Below are positions 1-6,459 of a stretch of 44,600 bases of DNA, one piece after another; position 1 is the first letter of the stretch; every line of letters starts with the position of its first letter. The stretch is from assembly GCA_035525495.1 (NCBI GenBank), contig DATLED010000028.1:1-44600 (forward strand), given 5' to 3'. The notes under the pieces are model-generated. The model was not told the DNA's origin and did no database searches. It was given only the letters and a program-made list of their open reading frames with translations. This stretch comes from DATLED01 sp035525495. Lineage in GTDB: Bacteria; Actinomycetota; Acidimicrobiia; Acidimicrobiales; CADCTF01. The translations under genes were made by a program, and so were the position numbers.

Positions 1-16
1 CGCGTCAGCCGCCAAA

Positions 17-34
17 GCGGTTCCGCGGAACCGC
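17..34. repeat. 18-bp perfect palindrome downstream of the first operon
   Basis: GCGGTTCCGCGGAACCGC is a perfect palindrome about 100 bases past the end of the minus-strand hydrolase gene. No T-tract follows it on either strand, so it is not a clear intrinsic terminator. The rest of positions 1-136 shows no gene or RNA that I recognise. Confidence 0.35.
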
Positions 35-136
35 ACGAACCCAACAGCCATTCCCACCCAAACCCCGACCGAGCCGGTTCAACGGGGAGTCGGCCAGACC
101 CCGGCCGCCGCGAGTCACGCGTTGTTCAGCAGTCTC

Positions 137-979
137 CTAGGGGTGGGCGGCGAGGTGCTCCAGCAGGAGCCGGCTGAAGTCTGCGGGCGCCGCCTCGGGC
201 ACCCAGTGCGACACGCCCTCGAGGACTTCGAAGCGGTACGGACCGGTGACGTGCGATCCTGTCGCCTCCGCCGCCTCCCGACCGAGCGCCATGTCGTCGG
301 TCGACCACACGTAGAGCGTGGGTGAGGTGAGCTCGCCCACCGCCGGCTGGTCGTCGAACGACGTCGCCCGGTAGTAGTTGAGCGCCGCGGTCAGCGCACC
401 CGGTTGCGACAGCACGGCCACGTACTCCTCGGCCGCCTCGGCCGGAAGGGCCGAGTACAGGCCTCGCAGGGCGGCGGCATCGTTGCCGAGGAAGAACTCC
501 TCGGCCGCCTCGGAGCGGAAGAGGGCGACGTACCCGGACTTCGACTGCTGATCGCCGCCCAGCTCGCCGCGCAACGCCGCCCGGAAGGCCAGCGGGTGCG
601 GAGTGGACGCGACGGTCAGCGTCCGCACACGGTCGGCGTGCCGGCCGGCTACGTGCCAGGCGATGGCGCCGCCCCAGTCGTGGCCAACGAGGTCGAAGCG
701 GTGTGCGCCGAGCTCGTCGGCCACCGCCATCACGTCGGCCACCAACGGGTCGAGCCCGTAGGACTCGACTCCAGCCGGGCGGGCGCCGGGCGAGTAGCCG
801 CGCTGATCGAAGGCGACGGCGCGGTGACCGGCATCACCGAGCGCCGTCATCGTCTCGAACCACGACCGCGACGTCTGTGGAAAGCCGTGCAGCAACACGA
901 CGAGCCGTCCGTCTCCGGGGCCCGCGGCGCGGGCCCGAAAGGTCATCCCTCCACCGACGTCGATCGAGAAATCCTCCAT
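137..979 (-). CDS. alpha/beta hydrolase, epoxide hydrolase / dehalogenase-like
   Basis: 280-residue soluble alpha/beta-hydrolase. The oxyanion-hole motif HGFPQ is at residues 31-35. The nucleophile elbow is GHDWGG with Asp101, the Asp type used by epoxide hydrolases and haloalkane dehalogenases rather than the Ser of esterases. A candidate acid lies in WSTDD (228-229), and the catalytic His is probably His258 in EGVSHWVPE. I chose the ATG at 979 because it lies 2 bases after the upstream VOC gene's stop and gives a normal-length protein; a longer frame upstream is low-complexity shadow sequence. It is the last gene of the leuB operon. The substrate cannot be told from sequence, and a role in BCAA metabolism is not implied by the family. 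Confidence 0.85.
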   Translation of the reverse strand: MEDFSIDVGGGMTFRARAAGPGDGRLVVLLHGFPQTSRSWFETMTALGDAGHRAVAFDQRGYSPGARPAGVESYGLDPLVADVMAVADELGAHRFDLVGHDWGGAIAWHVAGRHADRVRTLTVASTPHPLAFRAALRGELGGDQQSKSGYVALFRSEAAEEFFLGNDAAALRGLYSALPAEAAEEYVAVLSQPGALTAALNYYRATSFDDQPAVGELTSPTLYVWSTDDMALGREAAEATGSHVTGPYRFEVLEGVSHWVPEAAPADFSRLLLEHLAAHP

Positions 980-981
980 CG

Positions 982-1761
982 TCAGGCCTGAGGCGAGGGG
1001 GTCATGATGCCGAACGCCGCGCCCTGCGGGTCGACGATCACGGCGAACTGGCCGCCAGGGAAGTCGACGACCGGCACCTGCACCGATCCGCCGAGCGAAA
1101 CCGCCTCTGCCAGCGATGCCGCGGTGTCCGCGACCTCCACGTAGACGAGCCAGTGCGCCGGCACCTCGGACGGGAACTCGGCGGTCATCTCCATCATTCC
1201 GGCAACCGACTCCCCGTCGACCTTGAACTCGGTGTACGGCATACCGGCGTCGGCGCCCATCGTCTCGGCGCCCCAGCCGAAGGCCGACGCGTAGAACGCC
1301 TTCGACGCTGCGGCATCGCGCGAGCGGAGCTCGCACCAGGTGAATGCGCCGGGCTCGCGCACGACCTGCGCGCCCGTGTGCTGGCCGGGCTGCCACACCG
1401 AGATGAAGGCGCCGCCCGCGTCCGTGAAGACGGCGAAGGTGCCAGCGGCCGGCACCTCCATGGGCGGGACCACGACCTGCCCGCCTGCGGCGGTCACCTT
1501 GTCGACGACGTCCGCCGCCGACGGCACGATGACGTACGTCGACCAGAACGGCGGGCCGGGGTTCTGCTGCGGGCCGTACCCGGCGACGTGCTTGCCGTCC
1601 GCAGTCGTGAAGAACCCGTAGCCGCCGGTCTCCTCGGGGGGTCCGGCGTCGGCAGCCGACCAGCCGAACAGCCCGCAGTAGAACGCCTTGGCGGCGGGGA
1701 CATCGGTACCGATGTCGATCCAGCCCGGCGTGTTCGGGACGTGCGTCGTCACCTCAGCCAT
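982..1761 (-). CDS. tandem VOC (glyoxalase-fold) domain protein
   Basis: 259 residues made of two vicinal-oxygen-chelate repeats (about 8-125 and 138-255). Each repeat has the AKAFY(C/A)xxFGW signature and ends in a beta-strand with FAV(F/I)xDxxGAxFxI. This two-domain arrangement is known in actinobacterial proteins of unknown function related to hydroxylase or antigen families; some VOC proteins bind a metal, others only small ligands. The ATG start at 1761 overlaps the end of the preceding hypothetical gene by 8 bases, which argues for translational coupling in the same operon. It has no signal peptide or membrane segment. The specific reaction is unknown. Confidence 0.82.
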   Translation of the reverse strand: MAEVTTHVPNTPGWIDIGTDVPAAKAFYCGLFGWSAADAGPPEETGGYGFFTTADGKHVAGYGPQQNPGPPFWSTYVIVPSAADVVDKVTAAGGQVVVPPMEVPAAGTFAVFTDAGGAFISVWQPGQHTGAQVVREPGAFTWCELRSRDAAASKAFYASAFGWGAETMGADAGMPYTEFKVDGESVAGMMEMTAEFPSEVPAHWLVYVEVADTAASLAEAVSLGGSVQVPVVDFPGGQFAVIVDPQGAAFGIMTPSPQA

Positions 1762-2290
1762 CTCCGTTCTCCTCTCCGACGATCTCGACGAGCATCGAGC
1801 GCCACTCTCCCAGCTGGGACCGGACCTGTGCCGGCGAGAGGACCAGCGCCTCGGCGGTGACGAGGTCGGCGATGTCACGCTGGTCCCAGTAGTCGTGCGA
1901 CGCGGCGTCGAAGTACGGACGCCGGAACTCGAGGAGGTCGGCCGGCGCATCACCGAGGAACCCGAACAGGGTGAAGGCCAGTTCGATGTCGTAGATCACC
2001 GGCGCCCGGCCGAAGCGGGCGGCCCGTCGCAACGCCACGCCGACGCAACCCGCGGTGGCGTCCTCGGCATGCTCACCGGGCTGCAGCTGGAGTCGGTCGC
2101 GGAACCGCTTGGCCAGCTTCAGCCCGAAGCCCTGGTCCGGCCCGGTGTGCCCGTAGGACCGGCCTTGCGGGGGACGGAGACCCTCGAGCTCACCTGGCCG
2201 CGTGGCCTCCCAGCGGTCCGGGATCGGCAGCGTGTCGGCGGTCCGCACGCGGTCGCCGAGGGTCATCGGGACGAAGTCAGGCTGGGCCAT
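1754..2290 (-). CDS. conserved hypothetical protein in the leuB-ilvE-cimA operon
   Basis: 178-residue soluble protein that I do not recognise. It is rich in aromatic and charged residues. The N-terminal third is polar with a WEATRPGELEGLRPPQGRS stretch, and the middle looks helical (FGLKLAKRFRDRL, then IYDIELAFTLFGFLG). One cysteine is visible. The ATG start overlaps the 3' end of cimA by 14 bases, and its own end overlaps the VOC gene by 8, so it is almost certainly translated as part of the operon. No catalytic motif is apparent. Its position right behind citramalate synthase makes an accessory or regulatory role in BCAA metabolism possible, but that is only context. Confidence 0.75.
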   Translation of the reverse strand: MAQPDFVPMTLGDRVRTADTLPIPDRWEATRPGELEGLRPPQGRSYGHTGPDQGFGLKLAKRFRDRLQLQPGEHAEDATAGCVGVALRRAARFGRAPVIYDIELAFTLFGFLGDAPADLLEFRRPYFDAASHDYWDQRDIADLVTAEALVLSPAQVRSQLGEWRSMLVEIVGEENGDG

Positions 2291-3881
2291 CGGTGGTGTC
2301 CTCGCTGCGCCGGCTGCGGAGCAGCCCGTACACGATCGAATCGGAGAGAGCCTGCCACGACGCCTCGATGATGTTCTCGGACACCCCGATCGTCGACCAG
2401 CTGGCCTCGCCGTCGGTCGAGTCGATGAGCACCCGCGTCACCGCGCCCGTGCCCTTGTTCGTGTCGAGGACGCGCACCTTGTAGTCGGTGAGGTGCAGGG
2501 ACCGCAGCGCCGGATACACCTGGCCGATCGCCGACCGGAGGGCGCCGTCGAGGGCGTTGACGGGGCCGTTTCCCTCGGCCGTCGCCACCAGCCGCTGCTC
2601 GCCGACGTGGACCTTGATCGTCGCCTCGGTGACGACGTTGCCGTTCTCCCGCTGATCGGTGATGACGCGGAAGGATTCGACCTCGAAGAAGTCCTGCTCC
2701 CAACCCGTCGCGGCTCGCATGAGCAGCTCGAGCGAGCCGTCGGCGGCCTCGAAGTGATACCCCTGGTGTTCGAGGGTCTTGAGCTGATCGAGGACCTGCG
2801 ACAGCGCCGGCCCGTCCATCTCGAGGCCGAGCTCCCGGGCCTTGAACTCGAGGGTCGAACGTCCCGCGAGCTCGCTGACGACGAACCGGGTGCCGTTGCC
2901 GACCAGCTCCGGGTCGACATGCTCGTAGGCGTCCCGTGCCCGGGAGATGCCACTCGTGTGGAGCCCCGCCTTGTGGGCGAACGCCGACGACCCGACGTAG
3001 GGCTGCTGGGGGTCCTGCGTGATGTTGACGAGCTCGGCGACGTGGTGGGCAACGGCCGTGAGCCGCTCGATGCGGTCCGCGGGGATCGTGTCGATGCCCA
3101 TCTTCAGCGAGAGGTTCGGGATGATCGAGCAGAGGTTGGCGTTGCCGGTCCGCTCGCCGTAGCCGTTGATGCATCCCTGCACGTGGGTGGCGCCGGCCTC
3201 GACGCCTGCCAGCGCGTTGGCGACCGAGCAGTCGCCGTCGTCGTGGAAGTGGACGCCGACGGTCGCGTTGGTGGTCGCTACGACCTCGCGGACGATGCGG
3301 CCCGCCTCGTGCGGAAGGCACCCGCCGTTGGTGTCGCAGAGGACGAGCACCTCCGCGCCCGCCTCCTCGGCGGCGTGGAGCACCGCGAGGGAGAACTCGG
3401 GGTTGCGCTTGTAGCCGTCGAAGAAGTGCTCGGCGTCGAAGAAGACCCGCTTGCCCTGCCGGCCGAGCCAGGCGATCGAGTCGCGCACCATGGCGATCCC
3501 CTCGTCGAGCGACGTCCGCAGCGCTTCGGTGACGTGGTAGTCCCAGGACTTGCCGACGATGCACACGACGTCCGTGCCGGCTCCTGCGAGGTGCTGCAGC
3601 GTCGGGTCGTCGTCGGCGTCGCCACCGGCCCGCCGCGTGGAACCGAAGGCCACGAGCGTCGACGTCTTCAGCTGGAGCTCGCCCGCCTTGGCCCGCTCGA
3701 AGAACTCGTCGTCCTTTGGGTTGGCTCCCGGCCATCCGCCCTCGATGTAGGGCACGCCGAGGTGGTCGAGCTGCTCGGCGATGCGCAGCTTGTCGTCCAC
3801 GGTGAGGGACAGGCCCTCGCGCTGCGACCCGTCCCGCAGCGTCGTGTCGTAGATGTCGACGTGTACTGGCAGCTCAGGCAT
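2277..3881 (-). CDS. cimA: (R)-citramalate synthase
   Basis: 534-residue DRE-TIM enzyme that condenses acetyl-CoA with pyruvate to citramalate, the first step of the threonine-independent route to 2-oxobutyrate and isoleucine. The catalytic DTTLRDGSQ is at residues 12-20. GGWPGANPKD (48-57) is a signature I associate with the CimA branch rather than LeuA. HFHDDGD (near residue 205) and GYGERTGN supply metal-binding and family motifs. The C-terminal 150 residues form the LeuA-type allosteric dimer domain, so feedback by isoleucine or leucine is plausible. It starts 8 bases inside ilvE. An unusual LeuA paralogue is less likely because a full LeuA is encoded at 14201-15892. Confidence 0.93.
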   Translation of the reverse strand: MPELPVHVDIYDTTLRDGSQREGLSLTVDDKLRIAEQLDHLGVPYIEGGWPGANPKDDEFFERAKAGELQLKTSTLVAFGSTRRAGGDADDDPTLQHLAGAGTDVVCIVGKSWDYHVTEALRTSLDEGIAMVRDSIAWLGRQGKRVFFDAEHFFDGYKRNPEFSLAVLHAAEEAGAEVLVLCDTNGGCLPHEAGRIVREVVATTNATVGVHFHDDGDCSVANALAGVEAGATHVQGCINGYGERTGNANLCSIIPNLSLKMGIDTIPADRIERLTAVAHHVAELVNITQDPQQPYVGSSAFAHKAGLHTSGISRARDAYEHVDPELVGNGTRFVVSELAGRSTLEFKARELGLEMDGPALSQVLDQLKTLEHQGYHFEAADGSLELLMRAATGWEQDFFEVESFRVITDQRENGNVVTEATIKVHVGEQRLVATAEGNGPVNALDGALRSAIGQVYPALRSLHLTDYKVRVLDTNKGTGAVTRVLIDSTDGEASWSTIGVSENIIEASWQALSDSIVYGLLRSRRSEDTTDGPA

Positions 3882-4797
3882 TGACGTAGTCGTTCCAATC
3901 CTTGTAGCGGTCGACCTCGCCCCGGACGGCGGCGAAGAAGACCTCCTGGATCTTGCGGGTGATGGGGCCGGGCTCGCCGACCTCGCGGTCGTCGACCGAG
4001 CGGATCGGCACCACCTCGGCGGCGGTGCCGGAGAGGAAAGCCTCGTCGGCCGTGTAGAGGTCCGAGCGGAGGATGTGGCCCGTCGTGCACTCGATGCCGA
4101 GGTCGCGAGCGATCGCCATCACCGAATCCTGGGTGATGCCCTCGAGGGCGCCGGCCGAGGTCGGCGGGGTGATGATCCGTCCGCTCTTCACGATGAAGAT
4201 GTTCTCGCCGGTGCACTCGCTGACGTAGCCCTGCGGCGACAGCAGGATGGCCTCGTCGTAGCCGGCCTTGATGGCCTCGATCTTGGCCATCGACGAGTTG
4301 ATGTACATGCCCGTGCCCTTGGCCGCCGGCGGCATGGCGTTGGGATCGTGGCGCTGCCACGAGCTGATCATCATCCGGACGCCGTTCTTGATGCCGTCGT
4401 CGCCGAGGTACGAGCCCCAGGGCCAGATGGCGATCGACACGTTCACCGGACAGGGCAGCGGGTTGAGCCCCATCTCGCCGTAGCCCAGGTACACGAGCGG
4501 CCGGATGTAGCAGGACTCGACGTTGTTGACCCGCACGGTCTCCTTGGTGGCGTCGATCAGCTCCTGGCGCGTGAAGGGCACGTCGATGAAGAAGATCTTG
4601 GCGCTGTTGAAGAGGCGCTCGATGTGCTCGGTGAGACGAAAGACCGCCGGCCCGTCCTTGGTGGCGTAGGCCCGGATGCCCTCGAAGACCCCGCAGCCGT
4701 AGTGGAGGGAGTGGGTGAGGATGTGGATCTTGGCGTCGTCCCAGTCGACGAGCTCCCCATCCATCCAGATCTTGTCGACCTTCTGCACGGTGGCCAT
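3874..4797 (-). CDS. ilvE: branched-chain amino acid aminotransferase
   Basis: 307-residue fold-type IV PLP enzyme that transfers amino groups between glutamate and the 2-oxo acids of Val, Ile and Leu. The PLP lysine is Lys160 in PPAAKGTGMY, equivalent to the E. coli IlvE lysine. SLHYGCGVFEGIRAY near the N-terminus and YVSECTGENIFIVK (191-204) are family motifs, and the substrate-loop region IRPLVYLGYGEMGLNP is intact. The length is typical of IlvE. The ATG lies one base after the leuB stop, and the gene overlaps cimA by 8 bases. It is co-expressed with LeuB and CimA, so it would finish all three BCAA pathways. Confidence 0.95.
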   Translation of the reverse strand: MATVQKVDKIWMDGELVDWDDAKIHILTHSLHYGCGVFEGIRAYATKDGPAVFRLTEHIERLFNSAKIFFIDVPFTRQELIDATKETVRVNNVESCYIRPLVYLGYGEMGLNPLPCPVNVSIAIWPWGSYLGDDGIKNGVRMMISSWQRHDPNAMPPAAKGTGMYINSSMAKIEAIKAGYDEAILLSPQGYVSECTGENIFIVKSGRIITPPTSAGALEGITQDSVMAIARDLGIECTTGHILRSDLYTADEAFLSGTAAEVVPIRSVDDREVGEPGPITRKIQEVFFAAVRGEVDRYKDWNDYVNA

Positions 4798-4798
4798 C

Positions 4799-5785
4799 TC
4801 AGACCCTTTCTGTCACGAGCCGTCCGATGGCGGACGGCGTGGGATCGGTGGCGAGCACGTCGGCCACCGCCTTGCGGATGCGGGCGCCGGCATCGGCCTC
4901 GCCCAGGAACTCGAGGAGCATCGCCCCCGAGAGGATCGTCGCCGTGGCGTTCACCTTGTCGGTGCCGAGGGCATCGTGGGCCGAGCCGTGGACGGGCTCG
5001 AACATCGAGGGGCCCGTCCGGTCGGGGTTGAGGTTGCCGGTGCCGGCGAGGCCGACGCCACCGACGACGGCGCCGGCGAGGTCGGTGAGGATGTCGCCGA
5101 AGAGGTTGTCCGTGACGAGGACGTCGTAGCGGCCCGGGTCCTCGACGAAGTAGATGCAGGCGGCGTCGACGTGGTTGTAGGCGGTGGCGACGTCCGGGTA
5201 CTCGGCGGCGACCTCGTCGAACGTGCGCTGCCAGAGGTCGCCGGCGAAGGTGAGCACGTTCGTCTTGTGCACCAGCGTGAGGTGGCGGCGGGGTCGTGAC
5301 TGCGCCAGCTCGAAGGCGTAGCGAACGCAGCGCTCGACACCGTGACGGGTGTTGACGCTGCCCTGGGTGGCGATCTCTTGCGGCGTGCCCTTGCGGAGGA
5401 AGCCACCCTCGCCGGCGTAGGTGCCCTCGGTGTTCTCGCGGATGACGACGAAGTCGAGGCCGTTGCCGGCGAACGGACGGAGGTTGATGTACTGGTCGAG
5501 GGCGAAGCGGAGCTTGAGGATGATCCCCCGCTCGATGGTCCCGCCGGGGATGTCCGTGGCGCCGATGGGCGGACCGAGCGGGCCCTTGAGGATGGCGTCG
5601 CACGCCCGGATGGCCTCGAGATCGTCGTCGTCGAGGACATGACCGTCGCGCAGGTACCGGTCGGCCCCCAGGTCGAACGTCCGGGTGTCGAGCTCGACGC
5701 CGGTGGCGCGCAGCACGTCGACGGCGGCGCCGACGATGTCGGGGCCGATGCCGTCACCGGGGATGACACCGATCTTGTGCGACAT
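4799..5785 (-). CDS. leuB: 3-isopropylmalate dehydrogenase
   Basis: 328-residue NAD-dependent beta-decarboxylating dehydrogenase. It converts 3-isopropylmalate to 2-oxoisocaproate and, in the citramalate route, 3-methylmalate to 2-oxobutyrate. Visible motifs are IPGDGIGP at the N-terminus, LKLRFALDQYINLRP (substrate arginines), VIRENTEGTYAGEGG, VTDNLFGDILTDL with metal-binding aspartates, and EPVHGSAHD in the cofactor loop. The ATG at 5785 is favoured over an in-frame upstream start because an AGGAG Shine-Dalgarno sequence sits about 9 bases before it, and because the upstream stretch is the attenuator. It is the first structural gene of the operon leuB-ilvE-cimA-hypothetical-VOC-hydrolase. 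Confidence 0.93.
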   Translation of the reverse strand: MSHKIGVIPGDGIGPDIVGAAVDVLRATGVELDTRTFDLGADRYLRDGHVLDDDDLEAIRACDAILKGPLGPPIGATDIPGGTIERGIILKLRFALDQYINLRPFAGNGLDFVVIRENTEGTYAGEGGFLRKGTPQEIATQGSVNTRHGVERCVRYAFELAQSRPRRHLTLVHKTNVLTFAGDLWQRTFDEVAAEYPDVATAYNHVDAACIYFVEDPGRYDVLVTDNLFGDILTDLAGAVVGGVGLAGTGNLNPDRTGPSMFEPVHGSAHDALGTDKVNATATILSGAMLLEFLGEADAGARIRKAVADVLATDPTPSAIGRLVTERV

Positions 5786-5804
5786 GGACAGAGCTCCTGG
5801 AACG

Positions 5805-5829
5805 AAAAAACCGCCCCGTACGGGCGGTT
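5805..5829 (-). terminator. attenuator terminator before leuB
   Basis: On the minus strand an 8-bp perfect stem (AACCGCCC / GGGCGGTT) with a 5-base GTACG loop runs straight into a TTTTTT tract at 5810-5805. It ends about 20 bases before the leuB start codon and after the leader peptide. A terminator between promoter and first gene only makes sense as a conditional (attenuation) device. Confidence 0.88.
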
Positions 5830-5834
5830 GGACA

Positions 5835-5859
5835 GCACACACCGAGAGGGGGTGTGTGC
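5835..5859 (-). promoter_or_regulatory. leader pause hairpin of the leuB attenuator
   Basis: Perfect 9-bp stem GCACACACC / GGTGTGTGC with a 7-base loop, starting one base after the leader-peptide stop codon. In classical attenuation this is the 1:2 hairpin that a ribosome stalled on the control codons would block. I could not identify by eye a convincing antiterminator pairing with the terminator's 5' arm. Confidence 0.7.
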
Positions 5860-5860
5860 G

Positions 5861-5896
5861 CTACAGAATGATTACCTCGGCGGCGAAGGCGGACAT
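5861..5896 (-). CDS. BCAA leader peptide of the leuB-ilvE-cimA operon
   Basis: An 11-codon frame encodes MSAFAAEVIIL followed by TAG. The last four sense codons are GTA ATC ATT CTG (Val-Ile-Ile-Leu), exactly the three end products of the pathway, placed directly before the pause hairpin and attenuator terminator. A -10 box TATCCT lies 8 bases before the ATG, so the peptide is probably translated from a leaderless mRNA. It is too short for standard gene callers. Family knowledge: BCAA leader peptides control ilv/leu operons in many bacteria. That this one does so here is inference from its layout. Confidence 0.85.
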   Translation of the reverse strand: MSAFAAEVIIL

Positions 5897-5904
5897 CGAC
5901 CACG

Positions 5905-5914
5905 AGGATAGCCT
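5905..5914. promoter_or_regulatory. overlapping divergent -10 boxes for the leuB leader and greA
   Basis: On minus, TATCCT (5910-5905) stands 8 bases upstream of the leader-peptide ATG. On plus, TAGCCT (5909-5914) stands 7 bases upstream of the greA ATG. The two hexamers share two bases, so the promoters are back to back and cannot be occupied at the same time. Spacing implies that both transcripts begin at or next to the start codon. I see no good -35 element for either. Confidence 0.6.
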
Positions 5915-5921
5915 GAATCCC

Positions 5922-6392
5922 ATGACCGAGACCCACCTGAGCCGCGAGACGTACGAGCGGCTGTCGGCCGAGCTCAAGGAGCTCACCACCGTGGGACGGA
6001 CGCAGATCGCGCAGGCGATCGAAGCGGCCCGCAACCTCGGAGACCTGTCCGAGAACGGCGACTACCACGCGGCCAAGGACGAGCAGGGCCGCATGGAGGG
6101 CCGCATCCGCCAGCTGACGGCGATGCTCGAGCACGCCCAACTCGTGGAGGACGAGGGCCCGTCCGGTGCGGTGCGCCCCGGCGTCACGGTCCAGTTGCGT
6201 TACGAGGGCGACGACGACGTCGAGACCTACTACCTCGGCTCCATCGAGGAGCGGCAGCAGGGCGTCGAGATCATCTCGACGTCGTCGCCGCTCGGGGTCG
6301 CCCTGCTCGAGGGCGCCAAGTTGGGCGACACCGTCGAGTACGAGACCCCCACGGGCGCCAAGATCCGCGTCGAGATCGTCGGCGTTTCTTGA
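5922..6392 (+). CDS. greA: transcription elongation factor GreA
   Basis: 156-residue GreA, which enters the RNA polymerase secondary channel and stimulates cleavage of backtracked transcripts. The N-terminal coiled-coil contains NLGDLSENGDYHAAKDEQG, with the acidic tip residues (D/E in LSENGDY) that coordinate catalytic magnesium, followed by REL/RIRQL heptads. The C-terminal globular domain ends with the family motif SPLGVALLEGAKLGDTVEY. The ATG at 5922 is right after the -10 TAGCCT, supporting leaderless expression. It is divergent from the leuB operon and unrelated to it in function. Confidence 0.95.
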   Translation: MTETHLSRETYERLSAELKELTTVGRTQIAQAIEAARNLGDLSENGDYHAAKDEQGRMEGRIRQLTAMLEHAQLVEDEGPSGAVRPGVTVQLRYEGDDDVETYYLGSIEERQQGVEIISTSSPLGVALLEGAKLGDTVEYETPTGAKIRVEIVGVS

Positions 6393-6412
6393 CGACGCCT
6401 TTTGTCATCTGG

Positions 6413-6434
6413 ATCCCGCCGTGGACGGCGGGAT
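6413..6434 (+). terminator. GC hairpin after greA
   Basis: ATCCCGCCGT / ACGGCGGGAT forms a 9-10 bp near-perfect hairpin 20 bases after the greA stop. No T-tract follows (TTCGGCTG), so termination would be of the U-poor type described in actinobacteria, or the structure may only protect the greA mRNA end. Confidence 0.5.
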
Positions 6435-6459
6435 TCGGCTGTCAAAACGGCGTGGGGGC

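Noticed and set aside
1..136. Possible tRNA remnant around GGTTCAACGGGG near the left edge
   Set aside because: No acceptor, D or anticodon stems can be drawn; only the isolated string and an 18-bp palindrome are present.
2202..3884. 560-codon open frame on plus opposite cimA
   Set aside because: Antisense to a gene with clear CimA motifs and operon overlaps; the product is Val/Gly/Asp/Arg-biased and has no recognisable pattern.
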